From Salarias fasciatus (taxonomy: Eukaryota; Chordata; Actinopteri; Blenniiformes; Blenniidae), in NCBI RefSeq assembly GCF_902148845.1, contig NW_021941230.1, positions 13,185,651 to 13,249,650 of the forward strand: 64,000 bases of DNA, given 5' to 3'. The translations under genes and the position numbers were made by a program. This document shows, piece by piece, positions 14,715 through 52,312 of this stretch (positions within the stretch are counted from its first letter, which is position 1; every line of letters starts with the position of its first letter). Below the pieces are notes generated by a model. That model was not told the origin of the DNA and did not search any database. It worked only from the letters and a program-made list of their open reading frames with translations.

Positions 14715-15947
14715 GTAAGCCGCTCTTTACCTGCAATATAACCGAAGCTAACTGCTAAATGCTAATGATGCTTCCATTGTCGGACATGGAGGTTTTGAGT
14801 TCTTTAAAGCAGCATTTTTAGATGCTTCATGTGTTAATTTGAGCGGCTGAAGTCTGTTTTGGTCTGAGACTGTGTCTGTTTCCCGTTCATGCAGTATGAG
14901 GTTTGTACAGAACAAAAACTGTTTGACCTGAAGCTTATCAGGTATCAATGCATCTAATCACATGTTTACATCAGTCAGGCTGCAGGTTAAATAACCTCCA
15001 ATCATGGCCTTCATCATGTATGTTTACGTTAAAATACCGTTCAATAAAATGTCCTTCGGCTCATCATCCCAGCAAACTGCACTCTTGAATTCACATGTAT
15101 TTACTTTTAAATTGCAGATTTTATCAGGAAATCAGTGGCACTTGGAAATACAGAATTACCACAGATTTGCTGCTCCTGGTCAGATGAAGTGACCTGTCAG
15201 CATAACTATAAGTGATGTTACGTGAAGGTTACAAAATGCAGATCTCAGAAACTCATGTTTTATTTCAAAGAGGATGCAGACAGCACTGCAGCTGTTGCCC
15301 GATTCTGCATTCGCTGTCATTTTTCCATGTCTTGTATCTACATTTTTTTAATGTTTTGCAGCTGTTTCACATTCTACATTGTTAGCAACTAGTGAGATCC
15401 CACAGGAAGCTGTAGTAAAGCAAATATACATGAAATATTATCAAAAATGTAAAATCAAATCGTCTTTAAATGCTCAATCTGTGATAAATTTCTGACCTTC
15501 TTCCAACAGAGTGATGTGCAGTTGAAAGATGTTTAAATATGTCTAATATTTATTAGAATTGCATCCCACCTATGACAGGATTGAATAAACACAGGGCACA
15601 TTCAGTATTAAACAGCCATTATCCAGAGTTTCACTGACAACCACTCTTTATTAACTCTTAATTACCTTTGACCCTGGATCAGCAAAGATTTCAGCGACTG
15701 CAATATTCCTCTGAGAGCTCATTTCATATAAAAAGCCATGTTTTCCATCAGAAAGTGTGCCAGTGTGTTTTGATAGGACTGCAGCGTTTAACAGCTGCTC
15801 AGTCGGACCGCCCGTGTTGCCCTGCCAGGATCTCATTTGCCCCCGAGCTGTTTGTTTTTGAGGATGGAGCTTAAGCCGAGGCAGCATCTCAACCCGCGGC
15901 CATGTGTTTCTGCCTCCCCGCCGCAGCCCGGCGCCAGCTGAAGCGTG

Positions 15948-18900
15948 ATGCGTCCGGAGTGGCACGGAGCGAGCGTTACCCCGCGGGGGAGATGTCCAGA
16001 TTCGGCCCCCCAGGCCGCACCGAGCACCGGCCTGCTGCGGGGCCTCATCCGGCACGCCAGGCCGTCTTTCTTCTGCTTCCCACTCCCCAGGGTCCACGCA
16101 GCTGACGTGGCTGCTGCCCAGCCTGCACAGACGCCCACCCCCTCCTCCTCTTCCTCCTCCTCCTCCTCCTCCTCTTCATCCACCAGTCCCGCTCCTGCAC
16201 CCATCACCTCATCCTACAGACTGCCAGTCAACATTGGCAAACCAGAGTTACCAGACACAGGATGGGAACGCATCAAGGACCTCTTTGACAGAGAGTCAGT
16301 CATTCTTCATCTACTTGATTGTTTTGTTGTGCATTTGTGGAGGAGTTACTTATTTTGAGCCTTTTGGTTGATATCAAGTTAACACTACCAGTTCTAACTT
16401 TACACAATAAAACACCACTTTGTGTCCAAATAATCTGGTAAATTTGCAGTTTCCATTTTTTGGGCTTCAGTTTGTGACGAAGCCACAGTGTCAAAATAAT
16501 GAAATGTTGGAAGTTTTCTTGTCTAATCACCTTGAATTTCATATTTAATGTGAATAATGTTAATATGTGTGAAAATCAGTTTAAAAGGTGCAAAACTGCT
16601 GCAGTCTAGTCTGTATGAACCACAGAAGTTTTCAGACACAGAGAGACAGGAGAGTCTGGTGACTCTGTTTAGTGATTCCCGTCTCATTGCAGTGCGATGC
16701 AGAAATACCCAGAGGAGATCATCAACGTGATCAACTGCGGAATCCTGGGTGTGGTTGCTGGTTTTGTGTACGGGGGGCATGCCGGCAGCTCGCCACGCCA
16801 GGCAGCGCTACATCCAGGTCAGCCAGGCCGAAATGTACCACAGTCGGGTGGATGCGGTGGTAAGTGCCCCAGTGCGTCAACCCACTGTAGAGCATGTAAA
16901 TACCATCTTTTCATCTGAGGGTAAATCACTGTCGCATATCAGCTCAGATATAAATAATGTGTGCTTCTCCTCTGAGTTTAAAGTTTCAGGGATGCCTCAT
17001 TGAGCTCTGCTCTCGGTTCCTCAGCGCTCGGCCCATAACGCGGCGATCCGGGGTTTTGTGAGATACGGGTGGAGGTGGGGCTGGAGGGTGGCTGTCATCG
17101 TCTCTGTGTTCAAGTAAGCAGAAAACGGTGAAGCGTGTGACGATGAGACACGTTTACAACAGTCAGACGTGACCGCTGTGCAAAGCAGAACAACCGTTAT
17201 GTGTTCAGTAACAACTGTTTATTGCAGCTGAAGCTGCTGTTTTTACACACATCTCTTGATGCTCTTTTATTTTGCTTTTGAAATGTCTTTTTGAAGTAAA
17301 TTATTTTGTTTTGTGAATGAACTCAACAGCTCATAAAAGAAACTTTGAGCGAAAGTGATAAATCGATTGACTTTATTGAAACTCGATGTTGAGATGATGC
17401 CTCCCGGCTGATCCCGTCGTCTCTGTTCCTTCTCCTCTCCACCTGCTGCAGTGGCGTCAACACCGGATTATCTGTGTACCGCGATAAAGACGCCATCAGT
17501 AACTTTGTTGGAGCTGGAGGTGAGTCTGTCTTTCTTTCACTGCTACAAACGTTCCTGTTAAACCATGTAGAAATGACTCACTGCATCTCTATTTTGAACT
17601 TAGTTTGAACTTGTGGAGTAAATCCTGCGAATCCTGGTCACACATTGTTAATTTAGTATTTTTAATTAAACTGCCTTTCTTTCACCCCACACTTTGAAAT
17701 TCACATCTTGACATTTTTCCAATTTGCCTTCTCTGAAAAACAGTAAATTCCTCAAATCACTCTGTCACTCTGTCCTGAATGTTTTCATCTCCAGTCTGCA
17801 GGCACTTTTCAGACGTCCATCAAAGGCTGTTTTTTTTTTTAAAGCTATGTTATTTACAGCCATCATAACTCTTTAGTGCCAGAGTGCAAATTAAAACCTC
17901 TCTCAACAATCTGAAGAAGCAGTGAAGTTCAGCCTGTCGTCCCTGCACTGTCTCTGTTCCATGTTTGAAACTTTGCGACGATCCTGCAGTCTAATCCACG
18001 TCCTTCAACAGCCTGACGTTAATCCAGATGAAACGTCTCTTCTGAAACAAGTGATGCTTGCAGCTGAAGAGACCATTAAACACTTTTTATCTCATGAAAA
18101 GCTTTTCCAGGATGCTTTGTGGTGTGTGAGTTGAATGAATCTGCGTCATTCCAGAGGTTTACTGTCCTGATCCTGTGTTTATGGTGTGTGTGTGTGTATG
18201 TGTGTGTGTGTAGCTGTCACCGCCGGCCTGTTCAGACTGAACCTGGGCCTGAGAGGCGTGGTGGCGGGGAGCGTCATTGGAGCCGTCCTGGGGTGAGTCT
18301 GCCTCCGTCCCGGCCGTCGGACGCCGGCGTTTTTCTTCTCTTTTTTCCCAGATGTGCTCGCTCGCTCGCTCGCTCACGCCTGTATGCACGTCCACGCTCA
18401 AGAGCAGCGAGTGCTCTGGCAGCCAGCTGCGCCCCTCCCAGCTACCCTCTGTCGCCCAGCTGAACCCCGAGCCCCCCCAGCCCCCCCCCCATCCTGCACT
18501 CGGTGCCAGAGGGACTCATGTGCAGCACAGAGGCTCGTGTTTTGGAGTGGAGAGCAAGGAGACAGGCCAAGGCAGCAGCTGCCCCTCTCCGCTGTCCCAG
18601 CCTCTCACTCTGATGTGGACTTGGAGATGCTCCACTCTGCTCTCGTCTTCTCCTGCCCCCCCCCCCCCCCCCCCCCCCCCCAGCTGAGCGCACCCAGCAA
18701 AGAAGCTGATTGTTTAATGGAAATTGAGTGTGATGGTGTAGCGGAGTGGAGAGGATAGCTTGAATCGCCTCCGTGATCGCCGGCGCCATGTTGGCTCTCC
18801 TCCTCCTCCTCCTCCTCCTCCTCCTCCTCCTCCTCCTCCTCCTGTCCCTGTCTGCCTCAGTGGCCAGCCACCTGGAGCGTTTGATATGTGCAAACAGGCC

Positions 18901-20206
18901 CGGCTATGCCAGGTGCAGCGGGGGCAGAAAACGAGGGGGGGGGCTAAGATAAAACCAGGCAGCAAAGCGCGAAGAAGCACATCACGCTCCAGATCTCACC
19001 CCAGATCTTAGTCCAGAACCCCACAAACACACACACACACACACACACTTCCTCCTGGGTGTGGGTCACGTGGCGGAGGTGCGACCTGGCGGCGAGCGGG
19101 GTTTCCAACGGCATGACGGGGCGCTGAATTCCTGCAGACGTGTGTTTGACGGACAGCTCGTTGGAGTCGATCCAAACGGGGAGCCGCTCTGGCAGAACAT
19201 GCACAGCATGTATAATCTGTCGAAAGTGACGACAAAACAGCACATTTGGAAACATTTAGCAGTCACACACACAGTCCAGCGAGCTTAAAGGCCTCATAGC
19301 AGACCCTGAAAAAGGCCAAACATGTTTAGTGGCTGTGAGAAGCGAGCGGGGAGGCGATCCAGTCTGGCGGCGCCTCTCGTTTCATTCAGCTTTTATGGGG
19401 GATTTCAGAGCCGTCGGCAGGGCTGGAATTTAGAAATACTTCATTCCTGTGTTTTCTTTACTGTTTAAACTGGGAGGAGAAATTGAAGAAGCACGGCTGT
19501 AAGCGACTCTGCTCAGAGACGAGGTTCACGTGACCGAATGTCTTCCCAGGGTCCCCGTCGGCGCCGCCGTCCTCGGGTTACAGTCGCTGACCGGAGAAAC
19601 GTTCCGAGAGAGGAGGAGGAGGGAGCGCAGGGAGCTTTACGAGCTCCGCCTGGCGGAATGGTGAGAAATAAACACAAATTCTAAGTATTTGTCTGAACTT
19701 TTCCTCACTGCACCGCCACAGCGGAGGTTTACGTTCTCCTGACGCTCGGTGTCTTTCGAGTGTCGCTCTGCAGAGACACGGAGGTCAACACTGAAGCTCA
19801 GGTGCAGAGACCAGCTTTCATTAGAAGTAACAGATAATGACGTCCAGGAATGCAGAGAGAAGGACGACCATAAATCTCTGGTTGTTCTTTTGTGTGAATG
19901 TCCTGCTGGGGTGTAGTAAATCCTCCGTGTGCTGTGTCAGGGGACTTCACTTCATATTTATGACTTTAAAATGAATTCATTTCAGTCTTCCTCTTTCTCC
20001 TGGACTTGCACGACAGTCGTCCTTCATGAAAGTGATCAGTAACAGTTTGGTCTTGCATAACCAGGTCGGCCCGTCTGCAGCTGACGGACGCGCTGATTGA
20101 CGACCTGAGCCTCAGCTCTCAGGCGGCGGGAACCAGAGACGACATGCAGAGGATCCAGGAGCTGCTGGATTTACCCAAGAACCCCGACGCACCCGGCGGC
20201 CGGTGA
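15948..20206 (+). CDS. timmdc1: TIMMDC1 complex I assembly factor (frame broken in exon 2)
   Basis: Exons: 15948-16294, 16693-16859, 17025-17113, 17452-17519, 18214-18292, 19550-19660 and 20065-20206. TIMMDC1 is a four-pass inner mitochondrial membrane protein needed to build the membrane arm of respiratory complex I. Family text is clear: [107 protein letters not shown] and the charged tail [19 protein letters not shown]. In exon 2 the frame changes between VYGG (about residue 144) and [10 protein letters not shown]: a run of six G at 16772-16777 where five would keep the frame. Allowing for that, the product would be about 333 residues (human 285); the extra length is a Ser-rich N-terminal stretch in exon 1. 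The break may be an assembly or read error in a homopolymer or a true lesion. The ATG at 15948 is chosen because an in-frame TGA lies just upstream. Confidence 0.92.
18657..18681. repeat. poly(C) tract
   Basis: Uninterrupted C run in the fifth intron of timmdc1; a mutable homopolymer and likely assembly trouble spot. Confidence 0.9.
18798..18842. repeat. (CCT)n trinucleotide repeat
   Basis: About 15 CCT units in the fifth intron of timmdc1. Confidence 0.9.
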
Positions 20207-23200
20207 GGCCTGCGGGACGGACTCTGTCCGCGGACAGACCCCTGGGTCAAGGAGACGCTCGCCGGTCCAGATTTTGACTTGAGGTGAAGAGAAAACACGA
20301 CCCGCTCAGGGACGAAGAGAACGAACGTTTGTTCCAGTGGAAGAGTCATGGAGGGTAGTAGGAGTGTATCAGATCATAAAGAGACGCTCTTTACTGTGTG
20401 TGTGTTGAAACTGTGCATCTCTTCCTGCTTCTCCATGCAGTTTTTGCATTAATTTCCCTTGTTTTTTCTGTGGACGATGAGAAAACAAAAAAATCAAGCG
20501 GCCAATTATTGCACTGATCGTAAAAACCTTCTGATTCTTTGAAAGAAAAGACAGAAAAGTTGGTTGTGATTCATTCAAAGCGACATGAGACGTTTCTTTT
20601 TCACAGAAACTTGAAAGGAAACACTCAAAAGTTGTCTCCGGTGTTTTCATCACTCATCTGTGGCATAGAAAAGAAATAAACCATTATTTTAAATGGTGAA
20701 GAGCTTCTCTCAGATCTTGTTAAATGCCTTGAATGTCACATGAAGAAAAGGCTGCGATGCAGAGTTCATGTGTCTGAAGGGACTCGAGTCTGAATCTTCA
20801 GCAAAATTCAAGCATCAAAACAACAGAAAAGACACACACACAGACACACACACACACTGTCATGTGGAGAAAATACGCTGTGATGAAGTCCCATGTATTT
20901 CACACAACAAACAGGGCGGTGTGTTTCTCTGAGTGAGGAGATCGGTCACAGTCGTGCTGGGAAACGGAAGAGGAAGCGTTGAATTCGTCTTCCTCAGAGT
21001 GTGGGTGACAGACACGGCTGGAGTGTGAACAGACGACGTCTTCTCCGCGTCGGCGACGACAATCTGATCTGAGTTCCTCCAAAACACTTCACTGAACCGT
21101 GGTGACAGCCGACTACATACTGGAGAACACAACACACACGAATCTAATATCACCGTTATTACTCAAGTTCAAATGTCTGACTTAGAAATATAAATGTCTG
21201 GTATTATGCCCTCTTGTGGTTATGAGATGTAATAACTTATTTTGACTATTTAGACGGATTTTTTATTTTTTCATGTTTTGATGTTTTTTTTTATTGTTGT
21301 AGTTACTCAGTGTGGCCACCAGAGGGCAAACAAATCGCAGCAAATCACATATCCCGCTTTACTCTTCTGTGAAAACGATCATCAATATGCAGAAAAATAA
21401 ATACCTTCTACTTAACATACAATTTAAGGAAGATGTTTCATCCATTTTTTTTTTTTTTTAAGTTTCATTAATTTCCCAGCACACGCTGACACGCAGCCAG
21501 GTTTAAGTCATAATGAGTTATTCTACATCTGGAGGATCAGTGATAACTTTAAGAGACACAGAGCATCCAGATGAAGGCTTCAGTAGAGAAGTGTGAGGCT
21601 TCAGCTGAAGAACAAGCCAGTCTCAGTCTTCAAACAATTCAGTTTCAAGGATTATTGTGTTTTAAATGTGGAAGACATGGAGCTGAACCGTGCTGTTGGA
21701 TGGGGGCTGTAGATTCAGACAGTGAAACTTGAAACGTGCTGAAGCAGAGAGCTCAGACTCGGGGAGGCCACAACGCTGCCGCCGCTGTGGGACAAAATAC
21801 CTGCTAATCATCATCATACCTGGAGGGCCGAGGCGAAAACAGCCAGGAGTGACAGGTCGTCAGTCAGTCAACACTACTACAGCTGATGTTTGGATAAGCA
21901 CAGCTCCCATCTCTCAGCAGGTTGATATGAACACCAGTGGGAAGGCCGGCCTGAGGAGGCGAGGCGGTCTGCATGGACGGACAGCGTCTCCCTCACGGTT
22001 CACTTTATGGTTGAAACTCAACCACCTGTTTCTATTATCGGCCCGTCTCCCGCCATTCTCATGTTTTTACTGTGGTGTAAATAGTGAAAATCACCCTAAA
22101 CGCAGCTCATGTGACCTCCTGCTTCAGCCTATGTTTAGGTGCTGGACTGAACTTTAAGACTGCAGTAAATTGAAAATGACATCTTGACAGGCTGAGCTAA
22201 TAACAGGAGTACAGAGTGGCTTTCATTCCATGTCACCGTTCACTGGAAACGTGGGGCTGCCTCGTAGCGCAGGTCTTCTCAGTATTTTAACCAAGTATGA
22301 ACAGGTTTAGCGCTTCAGTCACATCTGTGGACTCTCCTTCTGGACTTGAAGCATTCTCCACCGCATGCTCTTCAAGCAGAGTTGTTAGTTATAAAAACTC
22401 ATACAACATGTAATCCGCCCCCCACCCCTGTGCCCCGCTCTGCTTTTGTCCCTGCTTCTCTGACCGCGCTGCAAGTAGGTCAAACGTAACCGTGACCCCT
22501 GATGTCAGCGCGGCGGCAGCTGGGGCCCGGCCCGGACGCCATCCTCTGTCACGAGGAGTTCACGTCGCGTGGGAGAAAGTCATGTACATGTTTGTTTTCG
22601 GGCCGTGCACACGGCCGCCGTCTCCCAGGATATAGGGGAAAATGAGACGCTTTAAATTTAGATTTGCGTGCAGTTTGCAGAAATGCGATCAGCAAGTCTC
22701 TGTGGATTTCAACAACAGTTCTTAATTAACCGAGGAAGCACAAAGCAGCTCTGCAGATGGAACCTGTGTCGGCGAGGTGGAACAGGGACACTCAGTCACA
22801 CACACTTTGTACTCTTTAATCTGGCCTCAGCCGATGTCACTGAGTGGGAGTTCTGCAGCGCTGCGCCGCCGACCTGAAGCGCGAGTCGCCTGGAGCTCCG
22901 GTCTGCTCGCAGCGTCTGCAGATGCAGTGACAGGATCCATATTGAGGCCGACATTCTTTGGTCTGAATATCAGCAGGAGGCCGAGTCGCACGGCGGGAGA
23001 ACAACTCTCCACGCAGAGTTTCACTGAAGCACAGTTAACAAATCCGAGCAGAGCAGAGCTGTTTCTCTAATTGGTTTCAAAAAGCATCAGTCAGGTCTGG
23101 TATGTCACGTTTCTCTGCCATTTTAAATCGTGCTGTTTTCACACATGAATGCTGTCATGAGAAAATATGACAAAATGTTCTCTATGGGAATGAACCTGAA

Positions 23201-24670
23201 GTGTTCATGTCACTTGGAAAAAAAAATGCTGCAGGCCTAAACACACTTGTTATGTTTTACAGCGTTAGTTTGCTCAGTACATTCTGATAAATGTCCCACC
23301 TTTCATGTCTGTTTGTTTTCTCAACTGTGGGATGAAAATGAGTAAAACGGAGAAAATTCTTTCAAATTAAAGTTCTACTTCTAACCTGATTGGTATCCCT
23401 GGTATTGAACTGCACTGGAATGTTTGAAAGCTGTTTTGGGGAAGCTGACATGTGATTGTGTTTAATTTCCAGCCGAGTTGAAGTGACACACATTTCCTGT
23501 TCCCCAGGCGGAAGCACCGTGACCTCTCAACCCCTGCTTTGTTTGGTTCGTGCTTTCACCTGCTTCTCTCATTTCCCCTCTCATCGATCACTGATCACCT
23601 GAGGTCACTTCCTCTCCTGCCGCTGATCTTTACCCTAAACTGCTGTAAACAGTACCCACCGCACGTGATGTCCAGGGTTTCTTAGAAAACAGCTCGGGCA
23701 CACGTGCCTCGCGGCCGAGGTTTGCACGTTTTTTCCGCTTCACGCAAGAAGGCGTGGAAACGAGGCGAAATCCGCGTGCTGCGTTCAAGTACCTCTGGAA
23801 TTTGGACCACCATCGATCGCTGACTGTGATGTGCAGAAATTGAGAGATGAGAAAATCTTAATCCTAATTTTTATTCCAGGGATTCATGTGGATGACAATT
23901 TGAAAATGACAACTACGATCACGTATTAATGTCATCTGTATCAAAGACGAATGAGTACAATCCAACAGAATTTTCCCCTGGGCTTCAAGTTTAAGGAAAC
24001 ACGTATATATTTTAAATTGATTATAAGAAAGAAATACACTTTTTTTCATTCTACAAGGGGGATTTCAGTTATCAAAGCAGCTCCATATTGTGAAAAGATA
24101 TAAAAAATTGGATTTTTCAATATTAAAGCCTTATGGATTTTTAAAAGAGAATGATAAACGAATGAAGGAATGGTTGACTTAAGGTTCAACAATACAAACG
24201 CTGAACCAGTGGATTATTCATATCATATTCATTCCACAGAATAACATAGAATGTTTACAATTTGAAGAAAACAAGATGAGAACGATTCATGTAATTGATA
24301 TTACTTTTCTCTCTCACCATCTGTTTGAACTGTTGATAATGAGAATTTACAGTAGAAATAGGTCAGTGTTACAGTAGTACAATTTAAAATAAGAGAACGG
24401 ACCAAACTGCCCGGAATCACTGATAATATTAACATTTACTGTCCTTCTGCAGCCGGAGGTGTCAGAGCATGCAGCCTGCATCCTGTCAGTGTCGCTGCTT
24501 GGAATTCCCTCTGATTAATCATCTCTCGGTCCCGCTGGAACGAGGCGGCGCTGCGCTTTACGTGATGTGCGTCAACCCCTCGCGCGTTAAATGAAGACGT
24601 GCCGCGCGCTCCGCAGGTCTCCGACAGTCTCCGGCTCCGTGCGCGCGGCTCGGAGCTCTCTGGCGCCGAC
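20207..24670. other. timmdc1-abcc4-like intergenic region
   Basis: Begins with the timmdc1 3' UTR (AATAAA at 20675-20680). Open frames here have no family likeness and no flanking splice consensus that I could connect. Features seen: a facing pair of CTCF-like motifs at 21208-21219 (-) and 21316-21327 (+), and a GC-rich stretch at about 22490-22640. Otherwise nothing recognised. Confidence 0.5.
20675..20680 (+). other. poly(A) signal of timmdc1
   Basis: AATAAA about 470 nt after the timmdc1 stop codon. Confidence 0.5.
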
Positions 24671-37829
<13,159 letters not shown>

Positions 37830-39398
37830 CGAACTCAACGCGAGGCCTTCTTTGAAAGACTTTGTCGAAATACTATTTTTATTATTTTTTTTTTTTTTTA
37901 CCTTTCCAAGTGTGGGAACGGCCAGAGGAACAAGCTCGGTGTTGCGTTTTCCAGCGAATGGCTTTAAAGAGATACACTCCAGAGTCAGGGCAGTGGAAGC
38001 TTCTTCTTTTCACTGGAATAAAAACTGTCACATTTTTTAGGGTTTTTTTTTTTTTTGTACCACTTTCTTATAAAGTTTGAGGAGTTTTTACTTAACTTGC
38101 ATTTTGTTGGTAATTTATTGCCTTGGGGTTGTTTTTTTTTTGTGATTATTTTATGAGGTCTGCAGTAGTGTTTGTTGGACGTGTGACTGTGGATTTAATG
38201 TCTGATTCATCCAGTTTACCAGCTCTTTCTGATTAAGAGTGAACTACAAATTTTCCAGAAGCAGTTAACCTTCAGATAGAACAGAATTTTAATACATTTA
38301 GTATTTCTATGGATTTTAAAATTTAAAGTTTTCTAAATGATATAATTGAGGCATCAAAGTTGTTACTTTTTGTTTTATTATATGACTTTTTTTTTTGTTC
38401 TAAAGACGATGACTTCTGTCAGAAAGTAGAAAGAAATGAAATAGACTTTTAAAAGTGGTTTGATAAAAACACGTCACTTGATAGAAACAAAACCAAGTTT
38501 ATGGTTTTTACACATGAAAAAACAGGATGGGAAAGTTTCTTTGTCTATAGATACATAGAGTTAACTGCAGTTTCCTCAGTCTTGACTGATGAAACGTAAA
38601 GATCTAGTTGCGCTATACTAGCTTACTTCAGAAGATCAGGGCAACAGAAGGAAATTTCATTTCAAACATCAATTTTTCAGGACAAATTTAAAAGAGGTGC
38701 ATTTCAATATGTGGTGTCAGATTGTGGATAATTCGTTACAGACAGAGCTGAAGACGTGTGTTAATACTGTTCACTTTAAAAATTACAATATTTAGAGGGT
38801 ATGAACCTGATGAATGCTGCCTGTTATGTAGACTGTAAATGTATGAGTGGGGATGATAATGGAGTGCTGATTGTGAAGTAAATGACTGACAGACCATTGA
38901 TCTGTGTGCTTAAAATTTTGTTCTTCCGGCTCCTTTTCACTCCGGGTGATGCTCTAAAATGTGCTTTTGATTTGGTCTGAACCAGGCGTTAAAGACTTTT
39001 CAAAAAAGCCATTATAATCTAATCTAATAATCTGAAGAGTGAAAATTGCAGGTGTTTCTCCTCATTCCCGTGTTGCCCCCTGCTGGCCACTAAGTGGAAG
39101 TGAATGTAATTTATCACAATTCTACAAAACTGTCAAATTCCACTAAATAATAACAAGATCACGTGAGCTGGAGGTTTAAAGTCAATCAAATCCCTGTCGT
39201 TGTCTTTGAGAACCCCCCCACCCCCACCCCCACCCCCACCCCCCCAACCCAATGTCCCGGAATGCAACAGGTGAGCCTCTTCATCGCCACCTGCTGTGTT
39301 CAGGTGAGTCCTCCACTTTCCTCGTGCGTCTCTCGGACATTTTATAGCACACAGCTCACATCTGACAGGAAAACGCTCAGTGCGCATAAATAGAGTGT

Positions 39399-39429
<31 letters not shown>

Positions 39430-39802
39430 AGGGCAGCCAGCCACACACCAGTTGCATGTGTGCGACAGTTGTCGGCTAATAATAAACAACCTGCGGCGCC
39501 TTTAAGAGGATGAGTGAGGATGAAACTCAATATGTGGCTCCGGGTCTCCATCAATTAACGGTCCGAGTCAAGAAACGGGACTATTTCTGCTCCGCTCGAC
39601 AAACTCCGTCTGAGTTTTGTTGAGTTTTCTCTGCCACGCTCAAACCGGATTAAATTACGCATTGCACCTTTAAGAAGCTGTCGCCGGGATTAGAATTACG
39701 CACGGCGAGCCAAGTCTCCCTGTGGAGCGCTTTTACGCACCGACGGTATCCGGAGGACATTTCCCCCTCTGCGCCTCCTCTCCTCCTCACACCACAGTGG
39801 CC
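37830..39802. other. ABCC4-like 3' UTR and spacer to bin1-like gene
   Basis: T-rich 3' UTR, with AATAAA at 38017-38022 as the first polyadenylation signal, then AT-rich sequence. A perfect CTCF-like core at 39075-39086 (-), a C-rich run at 39216-39246 and a TG microsatellite at 39399-39429 precede the GC-richer 5' region of the bin1-like gene (about 39640-39802). Confidence 0.5.
39216..39246 (-). repeat. C-rich run, G-quadruplex potential
   Basis: Consecutive CCCCCA units. The minus strand carries at least four runs of five G separated by single T, the classical form of a stable G-quadruplex. It lies about 560 nt upstream of the bin1-like start codon. Confidence 0.7.

Positions 39803-52312
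<12,510 letters not shown>

Larger units (their letters stand above)
13642..15947. other. poglut1-timmdc1 intergenic region
   Basis: Holds the probable poglut1 3' UTR up to the AATAAA near 14348, then a GC-richer promoter-like stretch around 14500-14720 with a possible first exon, then AT-rich sequence without recognisable features up to the timmdc1 start. Confidence 0.5.

Noticed and set aside
16693-16859. A small unrecognised intron as the cause of the timmdc1 frame change
   Set aside because: The two frames abut with no gap and there is no room or GT-AG pair for an intron.
21729-22157. 142-codon open frame between timmdc1 and the ABCC4-like gene
   Set aside because: No family likeness, odd composition, no supporting splice or promoter context.
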